The translations under genes and the position numbers were made by a program. Below are positions 12,627 to 25,094 of a stretch of DNA of 64,000 nt, piece after piece (the first letter of the stretch is position 1; each line of letters opens with the position of its first letter). Source of the DNA: Centroberyx gerrardi (taxonomy: Eukaryota; Chordata; Actinopteri; Beryciformes; Berycidae); contig NC_136012.1 in assembly GCF_048128805.1 (NCBI RefSeq), positions 10,390,621 through 10,454,620 on the forward strand. Reading direction: 5' to 3'. The notes under the pieces were generated by a model. That model was given only the letters and a program-made list of their open reading frames with translations, made no database searches and was not told where the DNA came from.

Positions 12627-13715
12627 TGTATGAAATTAACTGAAACGCAATATTACAGAATGTTTCCTCAGAAAAGCAGAGACAAGCACAGCATTCAAGT
12701 GTAGAGTGTAGTACACAAGCAGTGATATTTCCAACCTCCTTTTTCACGCAGTCTAAAACAAGCATAGAAGAAAGCGAGTTTATGTCCGTCTACCTCTGCG
12801 TCACTTGATGCTTAAACAATCTATCGTCTCCTCTGGGCACAGTAATAAGGGAGGGACCACCACTGACTAACGGGACTGGGCAGAAAATATTTTGCTTGAT
12901 CAGCAGCGTCCCCTAGAGTCTGATCAATGAATGCAAAGCACAGACAACACGGAAAAAGAATATTACAGTGTACAGAATATAGTTTCCTTAGTAATTATTT
13001 CAATTTGCCCTTCAGACGTAATGCCATGCTTCACATCAGATCCTAAATACAATAAAACCTACTTAAATAAGCACATGATGGATTTCAAAAGGAACCTAGT
13101 TCTACATTATACAATATGGTTTGAAGAGTAGTGTAACAGTACACTCTTTAGTGCAAGGAGGAGCTGTCCACCAGTTGTGGTTCTGAAAAGAATGTGAGGA
13201 GCTCAGAAGACAAATATTTTGCTTATAATGCCGTCGATTCGATTGCAAAAAAAAAGGGAAAAAATGAGTTGAACCTATAGTGTTCCACGTTAGCTGTAAA
13301 AATAGTCATCATATGGTACACATGTACTTTATCACTGAAGATCCGTTGGATCTCTTCTCCAGGAGAGCTACTCAATTAGCTACAAATTGTGAAAAGAAAA
13401 AAGTTTGGAGAGTGGCTTATAAACAATAAGCAAGCTGCGGGCCTTCAGCTACTTCATCTATGAAGAGCTTTCCAGATAGTGTCAATGAGAAAGGCCTCTG
13501 ATGAGAGTGATGCAGACTACATGGAGTACTATCCACGGTTCTGAAAACGCCAATACAGCGCACAATTGTTCTTTATAATTCAAACGAATTAAACTGAGAA
13601 AGAAAAGCTCTAACATATTAAGGTAAAATTGTCTTAATTCAATCGACATTTCCCCTCAGTAAGTAAAAAACAAAGGTAATTAAATTTATATTCCAGAACG
13701 GTCCAAAACACTCAC
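12627..13715. other. Spacer V9-V8
   Basis: Contains the V9 promoter; the rest is homologous to 5929-6923 and otherwise featureless apart from A-rich runs. Confidence 0.7.
12900..12921 (-). promoter_or_regulatory. CGCT box / CTCF-like promoter element of V9
   Basis: Minus-strand core AGGGGACGCTGCTGAT, 274 bp before the V9 ATG. It differs from V11 by two bases inside the block. Confidence 0.8.
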
Positions 13716-16160
13716 CTCTAGAGGAGAGTCTGGTTCATCCAGGATGCTCTTCTCACTCTGTATCCGCTGCATCGTCCCTGTAGAACTGGGGTCCATTATC
13801 AGCACGTTCTGACTACCGGCTCTGCCGAACTTACAGTCACTCTTTCTGGAGTCAGTCGTCCTGCACACCTCGTAATTGTACACGTGTGGGAGAGTCCCTG
13901 TCCCCAAAGTGTCTGAGTAACGTGGTGGATAATAAGGAATCACCGGGAGACTGGAGTGATATAGGATGCGAGACTGTCTCCATCTGTGTATTTTCACTGA
14001 TATAATAACCACTAAACACGCGATGAAGAGAAAGGAAACTACAGCCAAAGCCAAGACTAAGTAAAATGTCAGGTTGTCATTGTACTCCTTGTCGTGTGTA
14101 AAGTCAGTGAACTCCGACAGCACTTCAGGGAAGCTGTCCGCCACCGCCACGTTAACATTGACTGCAGCTGAACGAGAGGGCTGTCCGTTGTCCTCCACTA
14201 CAACAGTCAGCCTTTGTTTCACAGCATCTTTATCAGTGACTTGGCGGATAGTTCTTATTTCCCCATTCTGTAAGCCCACTTCAAACAGCGCCCTGTCTGT
14301 GGCTTTCTGCAGTTTATAGGAGAGCCAGGCATTCTGTCCAGAGTCCACATCAACAGCCACCACTTTAGTGACCAGATAGCCCACATCTGCTGAACGAGGC
14401 ACCATTTCAGCCACCAGAGAGCCACCAGTCTGGACTGGGTACAGAACCTGAGGGGCGTTGTCATTCTGGTCCTGGATCAGTATTTTCACAGTCACATTGG
14501 TACTGAGTGGAGGGGAGCCTCCATCCTGCGCTCTGACAATGAATATCAATTGTTTGATCTGCTCATAATCAAATGCACGCACTGCATATATCACTCCGCT
14601 TTCTGCATTAACAGAAATATATTCGGACACAGGGGATCCACCGATTTCCGAGTCTTCAAGAATATAAGAAACACGGGCGTTTTGGTTTTCGTCGGGATCT
14701 TTAGCCCTAACAGTGAGTATAGATACACCTGGAGAGTTATTCTCTGCGAGAAAGGCATTGTAAATGCCCTGTGGAAACACTGGAGCATTATCATTGACAT
14801 CAGAAACCTTTACATGAAAAGTTCTCTTACTTGAAAGAGGAGGCGACCCTGCGTCTGAGGCAACTACAGTAATGTTACATTCTGACAGACTCTCACGATC
14901 TAATACAGCATCAGTTACCAATGCATAATAATTTCTCACATTGGATTTAATCTTAAATGGAATATTTTGGTCTATAGTGCAGCTTACTTGTCCGTTTTCG
15001 CCCGAATCCACGTCTTTAACATTAATTATGCCAATGGTTGTGCCTGGAGGGGAGTCCTCTGACACAGGACTAGTGAACGACATCACGTTAATGACAGGTG
15101 CATTATCATTTACATCAACCACTTCAATTTCAACTTTGCTGGAATCTGTCAATCCACCTTGATCTTTAGCTTCAATTCTGATTTCAATTTTTTTGTCTTT
15201 TTCAAAATCTATTTGTCCGAGCACAGATATCGTTCCAATAGCCCTGTCTATAGCGAACATATCAGCTATACTCACTTTAGTCTTTGAAAAGGAATACGTT
15301 ACTTGTCCGTTGGAGCCGCTATCAACGTCGCTTGCATTTACTGTAGCAATATAAGTGCCTTTTGGTGCATTTTCCATGACTGTAGCCCTATATACCGATT
15401 GATTAAAGATAGGTGCATTATCATTGGCGTCTAGGACATTGATATCTATATTTACTGTACCAGATCTCTGCGGAGTTCCACCGTCCACGGCCAACAGTTT
15501 TAAAGAGAGACGGGGTTGCTCTTCCCTGTCTAATGGTTTTTGAAGAACCATTTCAGCATATTTACTGCCGTCTGGATTAGAATGTTGTTTCAAAACAAAA
15601 TTGTCGTTCTGTGTTAGTATGTAGTTCTGTAGACCATTCTCCCCAACATCGGCATCATCCGCACTCTCTAAAACGAAACGGGAACCTAGCGCAGCTGATT
15701 CGCTTATCTCGAATTGCAAGTGACTGTTTTGGAAAGTGGGAACATTGTCGTTTATGTCCAGTATTTCTATGGTAATGTGGTGCAACTCCATTGGTTTTTC
15801 TAATAACATTTCAAAGGTAAAGCTACACGGTGAGACATCTCCACAAAGCTGCTCTCGGTCTATTCTCTCATTCACGAGTAGAATCCCTTTGTCTGTTTTC
15901 AGCTCGGTGTACTGAATGCTTTCTCCGGTCACGATACGGGCCCGGCCAGAACGGAGCCTTATCAGATCTAAACCAAGGTCTTGGGCTACGTTACCGATAA
16001 GGGAACCCTTCTTCATCTCCTCTGGGATTGAATACCGAATCTGGCCATCGACTTGATTAACGAAAAGAAGTTGAAAAACATACAGATACACTACCCGTCG
16101 CAGTCCCCAAAACAATCGCCATCTTACACATTTGTCCAGGGGATGTTTTTGAAATGCCAT
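13716..16160 (-). CDS. pcdhg: Protocadherin gamma-type variable exon V8 (mosaic)
   Basis: 815 codons from MAFQKHP; an in-frame ATG at 16190 lies ten codons upstream. MAFQ is preferred because it gives the 40-residue leader seen in V10 and V12 (RWRLFWGL). Linkers are DINDNVP, DANDNAP, DVNDNAP, DVNDNAP and DQNDNAP. EC1-EC3 resemble V12/V10 (QFEISESA, LQNYILT, DKKxExRxEAxDQGGL). From the EC3/EC4 junction on, EC4-EC5 resemble V9/V11 (FTSPVSEDSPPGTTIGIINV, DPDENQNAR). EC6 to tail is the common group block, with only IACLV and IHRW changes in the membrane region. An extra cysteine is present in EC4 (SECNITV where sisters have DYNITV). Donor GTGAGT at 13710-13715. Confidence 0.95.
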
Positions 16161-17042
16161 GAGAAAAAAGCAGATCTTCCAGAAACGCAAACTTCCTTCA
16201 GGTTTGGAGCGGATAAATCAATTCAAGCAAGAAAAGTAGTAATACATTCCAATGTGCTTTTGTTGTCAAATTAACTGTGTATCCTTTGAGCCCCACCTCG
16301 TATGAATCCCGAATCTCTCCTCTGGTAAAACGCAGTGATAGGGGAGGGAACATTACAGCCTCAAAATGCAGGATAGAATTTATTTCCCAGACAACAGCGT
16401 CACTTAGAGTCTGACATATGAAACTCAAATGAAGAAATATGAATCCATTTGAGTCAGAATTTTGGTGCCGTGGGCATTTTTGTATATTGTACAGACAAGT
16501 GAGCTGAAAACATCAATGTATACACTGTGCCGTAGCTCTTATTGCTTATTCTATTGTCATGCATACAACAGTTCTGCATAATCAAACGAAGAGAGAATAT
16601 CAAACAATAAAGAAAACAGGAGGCATTGCCCCGTTCCATTGTAATGAAGCATCTAGTTCAAACCAAAACATTTGAATACCTGAAATCTCTCGGCGCAGTT
16701 CGCATAATGATAAATGGGCAAGTTGCTCAATGTTTTTCTGGATTCAATCTGTGAAATGAGGTGTGGGTAATTTGTTGTGTGGTTTGTTCATTAATTTATA
16801 TATAGTTTGACAAACGAGGAAATTAGGATGGCATTCCTATCTTTAAGCTACACTGAAACATTTGTTTTCACTCCCCAGTGTGGCTCCAACGTGTGCTCAC
16901 ACCAGCAGCACAGTGACATATTGTCACTTCCATATCTACAGAGTTCTCTTAAAATCCCTCTATAAAATCTTAAAATTTAACAAAGTAATAAATGCATCAA
17001 ATCTAGTGGAGTTTTTTTTGTTTCGTTTTGTTTTTGACTCAC
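16161..17042. other. Spacer V8-V7
   Basis: Holds the V8 promoter element. The remainder shows no coding frame or recognised repeat, and it does not resemble the spacers below it. Confidence 0.6.
16391..16412 (-). promoter_or_regulatory. CGCT box / CTCF-like promoter element of V8
   Basis: Minus-strand core CTAAGTGACGCTGTTG, 231 bp upstream of the MAFQ start. One G of the GGG run is replaced by T. Confidence 0.75.
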
Positions 17043-19454
17043 CTCTACAGGAGAGTCTAGTTCATCCAGGATGCTCTTTTCACTCTGTATCCGCTGCATC
17101 GTCCCTGTAGAACTGGGGTCCATTATCAACACGTTCTGACTACCGGCTCGGCCGAACTTACAGTCACTCTTTCTGGAGTCAGTCGTCCTGCACACCTCGT
17201 AATTGTACACGTGTGGGAGAGTCCCTGTCCCCAAAGTGTCCGAGTAACGTGGTGGATAATAAGGAATCACCGGGAGACTGGAGTGATAGAGGATGCGAGA
17301 CTGTCTCCATCTGTATATTTTCACTGATATAATAACCACTAAACACGTGATGAAGAGAAAGGAAACTACAGCCAAAGCCAAGACTAAGTAAAAAGTCAGG
17401 TTGTCATTGTACTCCTTGTCGTGTGTAAAGTCAGTGAACTCCGACAGCACTTCAGGGAAGCTGTCCGCCACCGCCACGTTAACATTGACTGTAGCTGAAC
17501 GAGAGGGCTGCCCGTTGTCCTCCACTACAACAGTCAGCCTTTGTTTCACAGCATCTTTATCAGTGACTTGACGGATAGTTCTTATTTCCCCATTCTGTAA
17601 GCCCACTTCAAACAGCGCCCTGTCTGTGGCTTTCTGCAGTTTATAGGAGAGCCAGGCATTCTGTCCAGAGTCCACATCAACAGCCACCACTTTAGTGACC
17701 AGATAGCCCACATCTGCTGAACGAGGCACCATTTCAGCTACCAGAGAGCCACCAGTCTGGACTGGGTACAGAACCTGAGGGGCGTTGTCGTTCTGGTCCT
17801 GGACATGTATGATAACTGTCGCGTTACTACTTAGGGGAGGCGAGCCTCCATCTTGCGCTTTAACCAGTACTTTGTACTCTTTGACTTGTTCATAGTCGAG
17901 TGAACGCATGGACTGAATCACTCCGTTCTCCGCATTAATGGAGAAGTACGCGGAGACCGGATTTCCGTTGACCTCACCATCGATAAGAAAATATGATATG
18001 CGTGAATTCTGACCCATATCTGGATCAGTGGCCTGGATCTGTAACAAAGCGACACCAGGAGAATTGTTCTCCATTACCTGAGTACGGTATACACTTTGAT
18101 TGAAAGCTGGTGCGTTGTCATTAATATCAGTAACATCTAAAACAACAGTTTTCCTGCTTGAAAAGGCAGGCAGGCCCTCGTCTGTGGCAATGAGAGTGAT
18201 GTTGTAAGTAGAAACCTTTTCTCGGTCAAGGGTTTGCTCCGTAACCAATGCGTAATAGTTTCTGAGAGATGATTTAATTTTGAATGGGAGATTGTCGTCT
18301 ATATTTAAACGCACTTGTCCGTTTTTACCAGAATCCTTATCTTGGACGCTAATCAACGCCACAACTGTGCCAGGAACCGAATCCTCTGAGATTTTACCTG
18401 AATAAGAAGTCATACTAATTGTTGGACTGTTATCATTCACATCTATTATCTCGATATTCAGTTTACTGGCACCCGTGACACCCCATGGATCTTTAGCTTG
18501 AAGGTTTATTTCGTAATTCGGAGAAATCTCGTAATCGATATCACCGGTGAGTTTAACCTCTCCCGTATATGAATTAATTTGGAATGGGAAAGACGAATCC
18601 TCCTCAAGGTGTGTGAAGGAATAAGTTACGTTACCATTATAACCTTGATCTGCGTCGATGGCGCTCACTTTCGTAATGACTGTCCCGCGCAAAGCATTTT
18701 CCAAGACAGATGCTTTGTATAAGGACTCCGTGAAAACAGGTGCGTTGTCGTTTGCGTCCAGAACGGCAACATGTATCTTAACGGTCCCAGACCTTTGCGG
18801 TTCCCCACCATCGGCAGCCGTTAATATCAGGGTATGCTCGCTTTGTTTCTCACGATCCAAACCAGTTTGAAGCATCATTTCAGCGTATTTACTTCCATCC
18901 GCTCGAGTGTGTTGTTTGAGAACAAAATTATCGTTTGTTTTTAACGAGTAACTTTGCAGTGAGTTGATCCCTACGTCTGGATCAGCTGCGCTATCAAGCA
19001 AGAACACAGTTCCTGTTGGCGTCGATTCACTTATCTCCAAATTAATTTCCTTTTTGGGAAAAGCAGGGGCATGATCGTTTACATCTTGTATTTCGATGGT
19101 AATGGAAAACAATTCAAGTGGATTTTCGAGGACAATTTCTAGACTGAAGCTACACGGAGATTTCTTGGCGCACAATTTTTCTCTGTTTATTCTTTCATTG
19201 ACAACGAGATGCCCTTTGTTCTGGTTCAGCGCGACATATTGGTTATTGTCGTCTATAACAAGCCGAGCCCGACCAGAAACCAACCTTTTAACATCCAAAC
19301 CCAAGTCTTTTGCCACGTCTCCGACAAACAGCCCTTTTCTCATCTCCTCCGGTATAGAATAACGAATTTGTCCGCTCACCGCAGCAAGTATGCAGAAAAG
19401 AAAAATGGAGACTCTCCAACCCCATAATGCGCTCTTGCTCCTCAGTATACCCAT
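17043..19454 (-). CDS. pcdhg: Protocadherin gamma-type variable exon V7 (chimeric)
   Basis: 804 codons. Signal peptide to about residue 28 (VSIFLFCILAAVSG), then QIRYSIPEEMRKGLFVGDVAK. EC1 has the CX5C pair (CAKKSPC). Linkers are DVNDHAP, DANDNAP, DVNDNSP, DINDNAP and DQNDNAP. EC1-EC5 are clearly diverged from V8-V12 (for example LNQNKGHLVVNERINREKLC). From the EC5/EC6 linker on, starting near base 17803, the DNA is practically the same as in V8-V12 through EC6, membrane helix and tail. The switch is abrupt. Donor GTGAGT at 17037-17042; the frame runs a few codons into intron (to 16977). V7 begins the group and abuts the long repeat-rich spacer toward V6. Confidence 0.94.
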
Positions 19455-19657
19455 TTCTTTTCAATGAAAATGAGAACAAAAAAAACACGAAAATCCCACG
19501 GGAAAGGGTTCGTATCTCGCTCAAAATATGTTTTTCTGTCTTCTGTCAAATCCATACAAAGTCACCATCTATGTGAGAGCTGCAGTAGATGTGCACATCG
19601 CCTATTTTCCTCAACGACAGGCGGTGACTGGGTGTCAGCCATACGCCAATGTTGTGC

Positions 19658-19679
19658 AACAGCACCACCACCAGTGATT
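19658..19679 (-). promoter_or_regulatory. Degenerate CGCT-type element of V7
   Basis: At 204 bp before the V7 ATG, the position expected for the element, the minus strand reads ACTGGTGGTGGTGCTGTTG. This aligns with the sister element ending GACGCTGTTG but has TGCT in place of CGCT, so the CpG is gone. Function as a CTCF site is uncertain. Confidence 0.5.
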
Positions 19680-20447
19680 AAGTTAAACAGCATCATCATC
19701 TGCTGTCACCTATGGATCAATCAATAGATATTCCACTGACTAGCCTAACCAAACTTTACAGGCCATGTTTAATCTTAACCGAGCACATATGCCAATGTAA
19801 CGTAAAACCATAGTGATCTCTACGACATTCAGCCAGCAAAAAATTGTTCAAGCCTTAGGCTATATTGTCATTGTTGTACATAGGTTTGCCATGCCCTTGT
19901 TTTCTGATTGGTTCACAACAAGATGTCTCTACTTCCTTGTCAACAAGAAACCTATATGACTGAGAAGTGACAAGCTGTCCGTTTACTCCCCGATTAAGGC
20001 ATATTGCCGAAACATGTTTGAGTTTTTAACGAATTCAATATGAATTAGCCATGCTATAAAGGCTTTTTAACCCTTTCAAATGAAGAGTTGCCTTGGTCCT
20101 TTCATTCTTTTTTAATATGAATTTATTTTTGCCTGTTTAAAATACTACTACTACATAGTAAATACATTTGGTCATCTTGCTGTATTCAGAGACGGCTGAC
20201 AACAATCACATGAATGCCTTCCAACTCCTTATAAAATGTAACAGTCTCAAATGTAAGAGAGACAATTCATTAATGTTTTATGAGAAACAAAAACCGTTAT
20301 ATCTCTTTGTGCGTGCACATAGTTACTTTGCGTGTGTTTTTGTGTGTGCGTGGAGACAAACACACAGACACATTCTGACACCGGTCACAGTCATCCCTAG
20401 TTATAATAAAAAAAAAAAAAAGAGTTTTGTCCAATCCGACTGATAAA

Positions 20448-20900
20448 TTAAAGGGGGGGTATCCTAGGATGTGGCAATTCTTAGTGTTTATGGTGATTTT
20501 GGTACTTGGAGGTGTGAAGTAATCACAGTAAAAAAACTGAATAATATTACTATGCCGTTTCCCCACAGTCACCCACTATAAAACACGCCCCCTTGTACAA
20601 GCCAGTCAGATTTTGTTCCAGTGTCTATGTAGACACTGGACTGTCTGAAATCGACCAATCAGCGCTAAGAGGAGGGCAGGACTTCCAGAATAGCCAGCCA
20701 ATCAGAGCACTAGCTCATTAGCATTAGAAGCTGCTTATGTAAACGACCTATTTTTTTGTAGGTGGGAAACAAACACTGGGAAGTGAATAGCTAAAGCTAT
20801 AACTAAACGATTTTTACTGAAAAAAGACTTAACATGTATTTTATAGACACCAGGTAATTATATAAAATTGCTGAAAAAGCAAATGATACCCCTCCTTTAA
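20448..20900. mobile_element. MITE with TTAA target duplication (piggyBac-like)
   Basis: TTAA followed by AGGGGGGGTATC on the left mirrors GATACCCCTCCT followed by TTAA on the right: terminal inverted repeats with a TTAA duplication, the hallmark of piggyBac-type insertion. About 453 bp with no transposase frame, so non-autonomous. A near-perfect internal palindrome lies at 20617-20640. Confidence 0.75.
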
Positions 20901-21382
20901 GTGACCTACATTTGAGCAGGGGAAACATTATCCAATACGAAATGACTGCAGCACTCGCCCATGACGCTATCAGCGGAAATTAATATCAATTCTCTGTACT
21001 AATCTCACAGCAACACGTTTGATCTCTGTGTACTTAAAACATTCTGTCTGCACAGTTAAGAACGCCCCTTTTAATGGTCACGGGTGTGCCTTGTAGCGTA
21101 CACACATGTGCGCACGCCTACTCACATTTAATATTAATGTGCGAGTATTAATATTAACGCAGCATTAACATGTATGTTGCCGCAAACCATAACATTCTCA
21201 ACATCATGACTGCATTATTGAGGTGGTGGCTGCACATCAGCAGGCAGTGTACTAGGGTACACAGCACACAAATAAGAGCAGTGGAGCTGCCTGTGATACA
21301 GGACTGTTGGCTAAATCCTCACTTTCTTGTTTTAATATGACTTTTAAAGCAACATTTTGGGAAGATATTTGGCTTATAAACA

Positions 21383-21953
21383 TACACTCATGGAGCACTT
21401 TATTAGGAACACCTTACTAATTCTGGGTAGGTATCAGCTTTCAGCTCAGTGTCAACCGGCTACCAAAGTGACATCCACCTCAAGGTTCGACGTGATGTGC
21501 ATTCTGAGGTGCTTTTCTGCTCACCACAGTTGTAAAGAGTGGTTATGTGAGTTACTGTAGCCTTTCTGTCAGCTCCAACCAGTCTGGCCATTCTCCTCTG
21601 ACCGCTCTCATCAACAAGGCGTTTCCGCAGAACTGCCGCTCACTGGATGTTTTTCGTTTTTCACACCATTCTGTGTAAACTCTAGAGACTGTTTTGCGTG
21701 AAAATCCCAGGAGATCAGCAGTTTCAGAAATACTCAAAGCAGCCCGTCTGGCACCAACAACCATGCCACGGTCAAAGTCACTGAGATCACATTTTTTCCC
21801 CATTCTGATGTTTGATTTGAACATTAACTGAAGCTGCTGACCTGTATCAGCATGATCTTATGCATTGCACTGCTGCCACATGATTGGCTGAATGGATAAT
21901 TGCATGAATAAGCAGGTGTACAGGTGTTCCTAATAAAGTGCTCGGTGAGTGTA
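21383..21953 (-). mobile_element. Tc1-like DNA transposon, internally deleted
   Basis: The ends are inverted copies of CACTCAxxGAGCACTTTATT, each bordered by TA, as for Tc1/mariner elements. Inside, on the minus strand at about 21552-21824, is a transposase N-terminus: MGKKCDLSDFDRGMVVGARR followed by SISETADLLGFSRKTVSRVY, the paired-like helix-turn-helix of fish Tc1 transposases. The frame stops being transposase-like after about 85 residues. The DDE catalytic domain is missing, so the element is about 0.57 kb instead of the 1.3-1.6 kb usual for the family. It cannot be autonomous. Confidence 0.85.
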
Positions 21954-22404
21954 CATGTGTGTTGTCTTGCGAAGCTATACATTTCAGGTATGGAAAAAAT
22001 TAGGTAAAGAAGAGAGATAGAAAAGGGGTAGAAAGACATCTTAGACCTATTGTGTTTGATAATGATGGTGGGACTTTAGTGTGTGGTGTTGATGAGACTG
22101 TAGTGTTTATATGGCAGAGTAATAACAGTGGGTATACGGTCAGTTTAAAAAAAAAAAAAAACAAGAATAGGAAAATAAAAATGTTCTTACCTGTTGGACA
22201 TAAAAAGGTAGGGCCATTCATGGAGTGCACCGGAAAAAGAAAGGAGAAAGAGAGTCAGTTAGTATGATATCCCAATGATGAAATATGCACAATGTACAGA
22301 TAAAAGCCTCACCAAGGACAAATGCAAAATACTAATTTATCTGAAAATGAAAAATATATATGCCACAGCACATCCAGTGCATTAGGCTACTGGATTACTT
22401 AATG

Positions 22405-22740
22405 CTTTCTTGGCTCTTGTCACATTCTGTAACATCACCAGTGGAATGGTGAAAGAAAAAAAAAGTGTTGTTGTTTTTTTTTGCTCTTGTGACATCACAG
22501 ACACACACTGGAATGTTGTGTATGTATTCACTGCCCCTATATGATATCAACATGGACACAATGCTGTAGGAGAATTTCCAGCTCTTATCCTGTGATGCCA
22601 CAATTGTTACAATGTCATAGAAGAATTATCAGCTCCTGTGAAATCTCAGTATAAACTGCAGTGGCAGTTTATCACATTACAACCAAAGTAGAATGCTGTG
22701 TAAGTATTGTCCACATGGGTGGGAACATGGCATCACAATT
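22405..22740. repeat. Imperfect direct repeats, unit about 80-100 bp
   Basis: Recurring GCTCTTGTGACATCAC-like and GGAATGTTGTGTA-like strings at about 22410, 22480, 22580 and 22640. Diverged; family not recognised. Confidence 0.35.
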
Positions 22741-23758
22741 AATGAAGCAACAATAAAATATCAATTTCTACTGCTTACATAAATTACCCATAAAGCAGTG
22801 AAAGGCTGTTTCTGTAAAATTCACAAACATCACAACAAGTAAAGATGGTGTTGAAGCTAAAAAAGAAAACAACTTATGGAATTACATCATGTGTCAGGAG
22901 TTATGACATGTAGCCCATATTTCTATAAAAACAAAAAATATATATTTACAAGTAAACTGCTGCGTGACTAGCAACCTTTTTTAAAATTGACAGGTTGGGG
23001 TGCTGGCCCCAGGGTGAAGTCATAGACATGTGTGAGATGGTCTGCACCTCCCAACAAAATGGTCCACCATTTATGCAATTTCAATGTTAATTTATTTTGC
23101 AGAGCAATGCATTTCGACTATGTCTTCCTCAGATGCTCTGAGCCAATAAAAGTATATAATTAACAAATCAATATTGAAAACACACTGACACTTGTGTTTA
23201 TTATGTTGCAGTTGATGCTATTAGAAACAGTGGCATTTTTTTAATTATAATTTTTTCAACCACACTGCTTAATACACAGCATTCGCATGACCCAGATAAT
23301 AAATAAATTCAAATGCTGCTTGTGATTCATGTTTTCTTTTTCTCCTTCCATGGCTGAAATGTGGACCATAAATGAGCCTGCAGCTATAACATGAGCACAC
23401 ATGGATTCACATGGGAATCATCCTGATGAAAAAAAAACTCTTCTCTTCACTGCCATGACTCAGTCAATCAGTGGCAGGCACGCAAACCCCACACACAACC
23501 ACCATTTCAGTTGTTGTATGACTATAACCACTGATCTGAGTGCAGCCCAGGTCTACTGTGCTTTTGAACAACACTTATATAAAAAAAAAGAAATACTTTG
23601 CTTTCTGTTGTATGTGATTTTGAGAATACTCTGCTTTTGTACATTGTTGTATGTTGTTAGCCTGAAACTTTTTTGTGTGCCTTGATGCTGCTTTCTTTGC
23701 AAGGTCTCCTTTAAAAAAAGATTCTTGATCTCAATAGCACGACCTAGTAAAGGTTAAA

Positions 23759-23762
<4 letters not shown>

Positions 23763-23790
<28 letters not shown>
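23763..23790. repeat. (CA)n microsatellite
   Basis: Uninterrupted CA run of about 13 units. Confidence 0.9.
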
Positions 23791-23794
<4 letters not shown>

Positions 23795-25094
23795 CTCGAT
23801 TTTCAGGCCTTGTTGCTGTCCCCGCTATGGTGATTGTTCTGGACTTGTTTTACGCCAAAATAGAAAAAGTCAGGGGGGGAGTGGCCATACTTGTTAAAGT
23901 GTTTAGTGACACGATTGGTGGGGTCTTAATGCCGGATGTCTATTACTGGAGTATATTACTGGAGTCTAAGGATTACAATACAATATTTTTCATATGCTAC
24001 AATACAATTAATGCATGATTCATGTCACTTGACCAAACTGGATATTTCAAATAAACTACATCAATAAAAAACTCCTTCCACTGCACAAACTTCAAAGCCA
24101 AAGCAGCAAAATCATGGGGTCTAGAGGAGGTTCATTTGAGATTTATATACCAACATGTGTAAGTACTCAAATCACCTTTTAGAAAATGTCAAAAAGTAAA
24201 TTGTATCCCATCTTTGTGTGAAACATAATTATCAAGAGAAATCAGTAAACGAGAACTAAAGGATATCACAGTCAAACCTGTGAACAAAATAACTGTCGAC
24301 AATTAAAAAAATTCTTCTTGCAAGTAATCAGTCTAGGAATTTCTTAGAAATTCACTAGGAGAATGGCCCAAACTCATGGCCCTTAAGAGCTCTGTACAAG
24401 TGTCCATTGGGTCTCTTTCTCTTTCTCTCATTCTCTTTAAATTCCTTTTTCATCCAGTACATATTCTGTGTGTATTCTGTACACATTGTCATATTGTTCA
24501 ATTTAAGACCCCTTGTGCAAAGCTTTGATTTTGACATCACTGTCATACGACAAATTATGTCTATTTTGGGACAAAAAAATAATATAAAATTTTTGCTGCT
24601 CTATATTTCAAGTGAACCACGGACTACAAATACAAGTGTAAAGGCCTTCCTACACGCAGACTACTTGAATCTTACACCTGAAAACAGAAGCAAAAATAAA
24701 TAGTTCACTGAAGACACATGGACTATAGCAAAGTATAGACAGCTGGGCCTATATTTCCTCAGCTGTGTCACTATCACAGATGCACTGATCAACAGATGGA
24801 GCACTGGTCAGAAAGGTCTATGTCACACATTTTAAGTGCAGTAAGTAACAGTAAATACATATGTAAAGTATTTAATCTGTTATATCCCACTCCCCAACCG
24901 GCAATCCATCACTTATTTCTGAGCTGTTCAGGGAAAGAGTATATTGTGGTGGTTTTTATGGTGTTCATAAATATGTGTCCTGTTTAGGAAACGGGTATAG
25001 GGATGAGGTAGGGGATCTCATTAATAGCTAAGGAGATAGCATCACACTAGCATGAAAAAGCAAACATTGTGAACATCAATTGAACATAGAGAAA

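Larger units (their letters stand above)
6924..13715 (-). repeat. Two-exon duplication block, copy 2 (V10+V9)
   Basis: See the block at 249-6923; the sister block carries V10 and V9 with their promoters. Confidence 0.75.
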
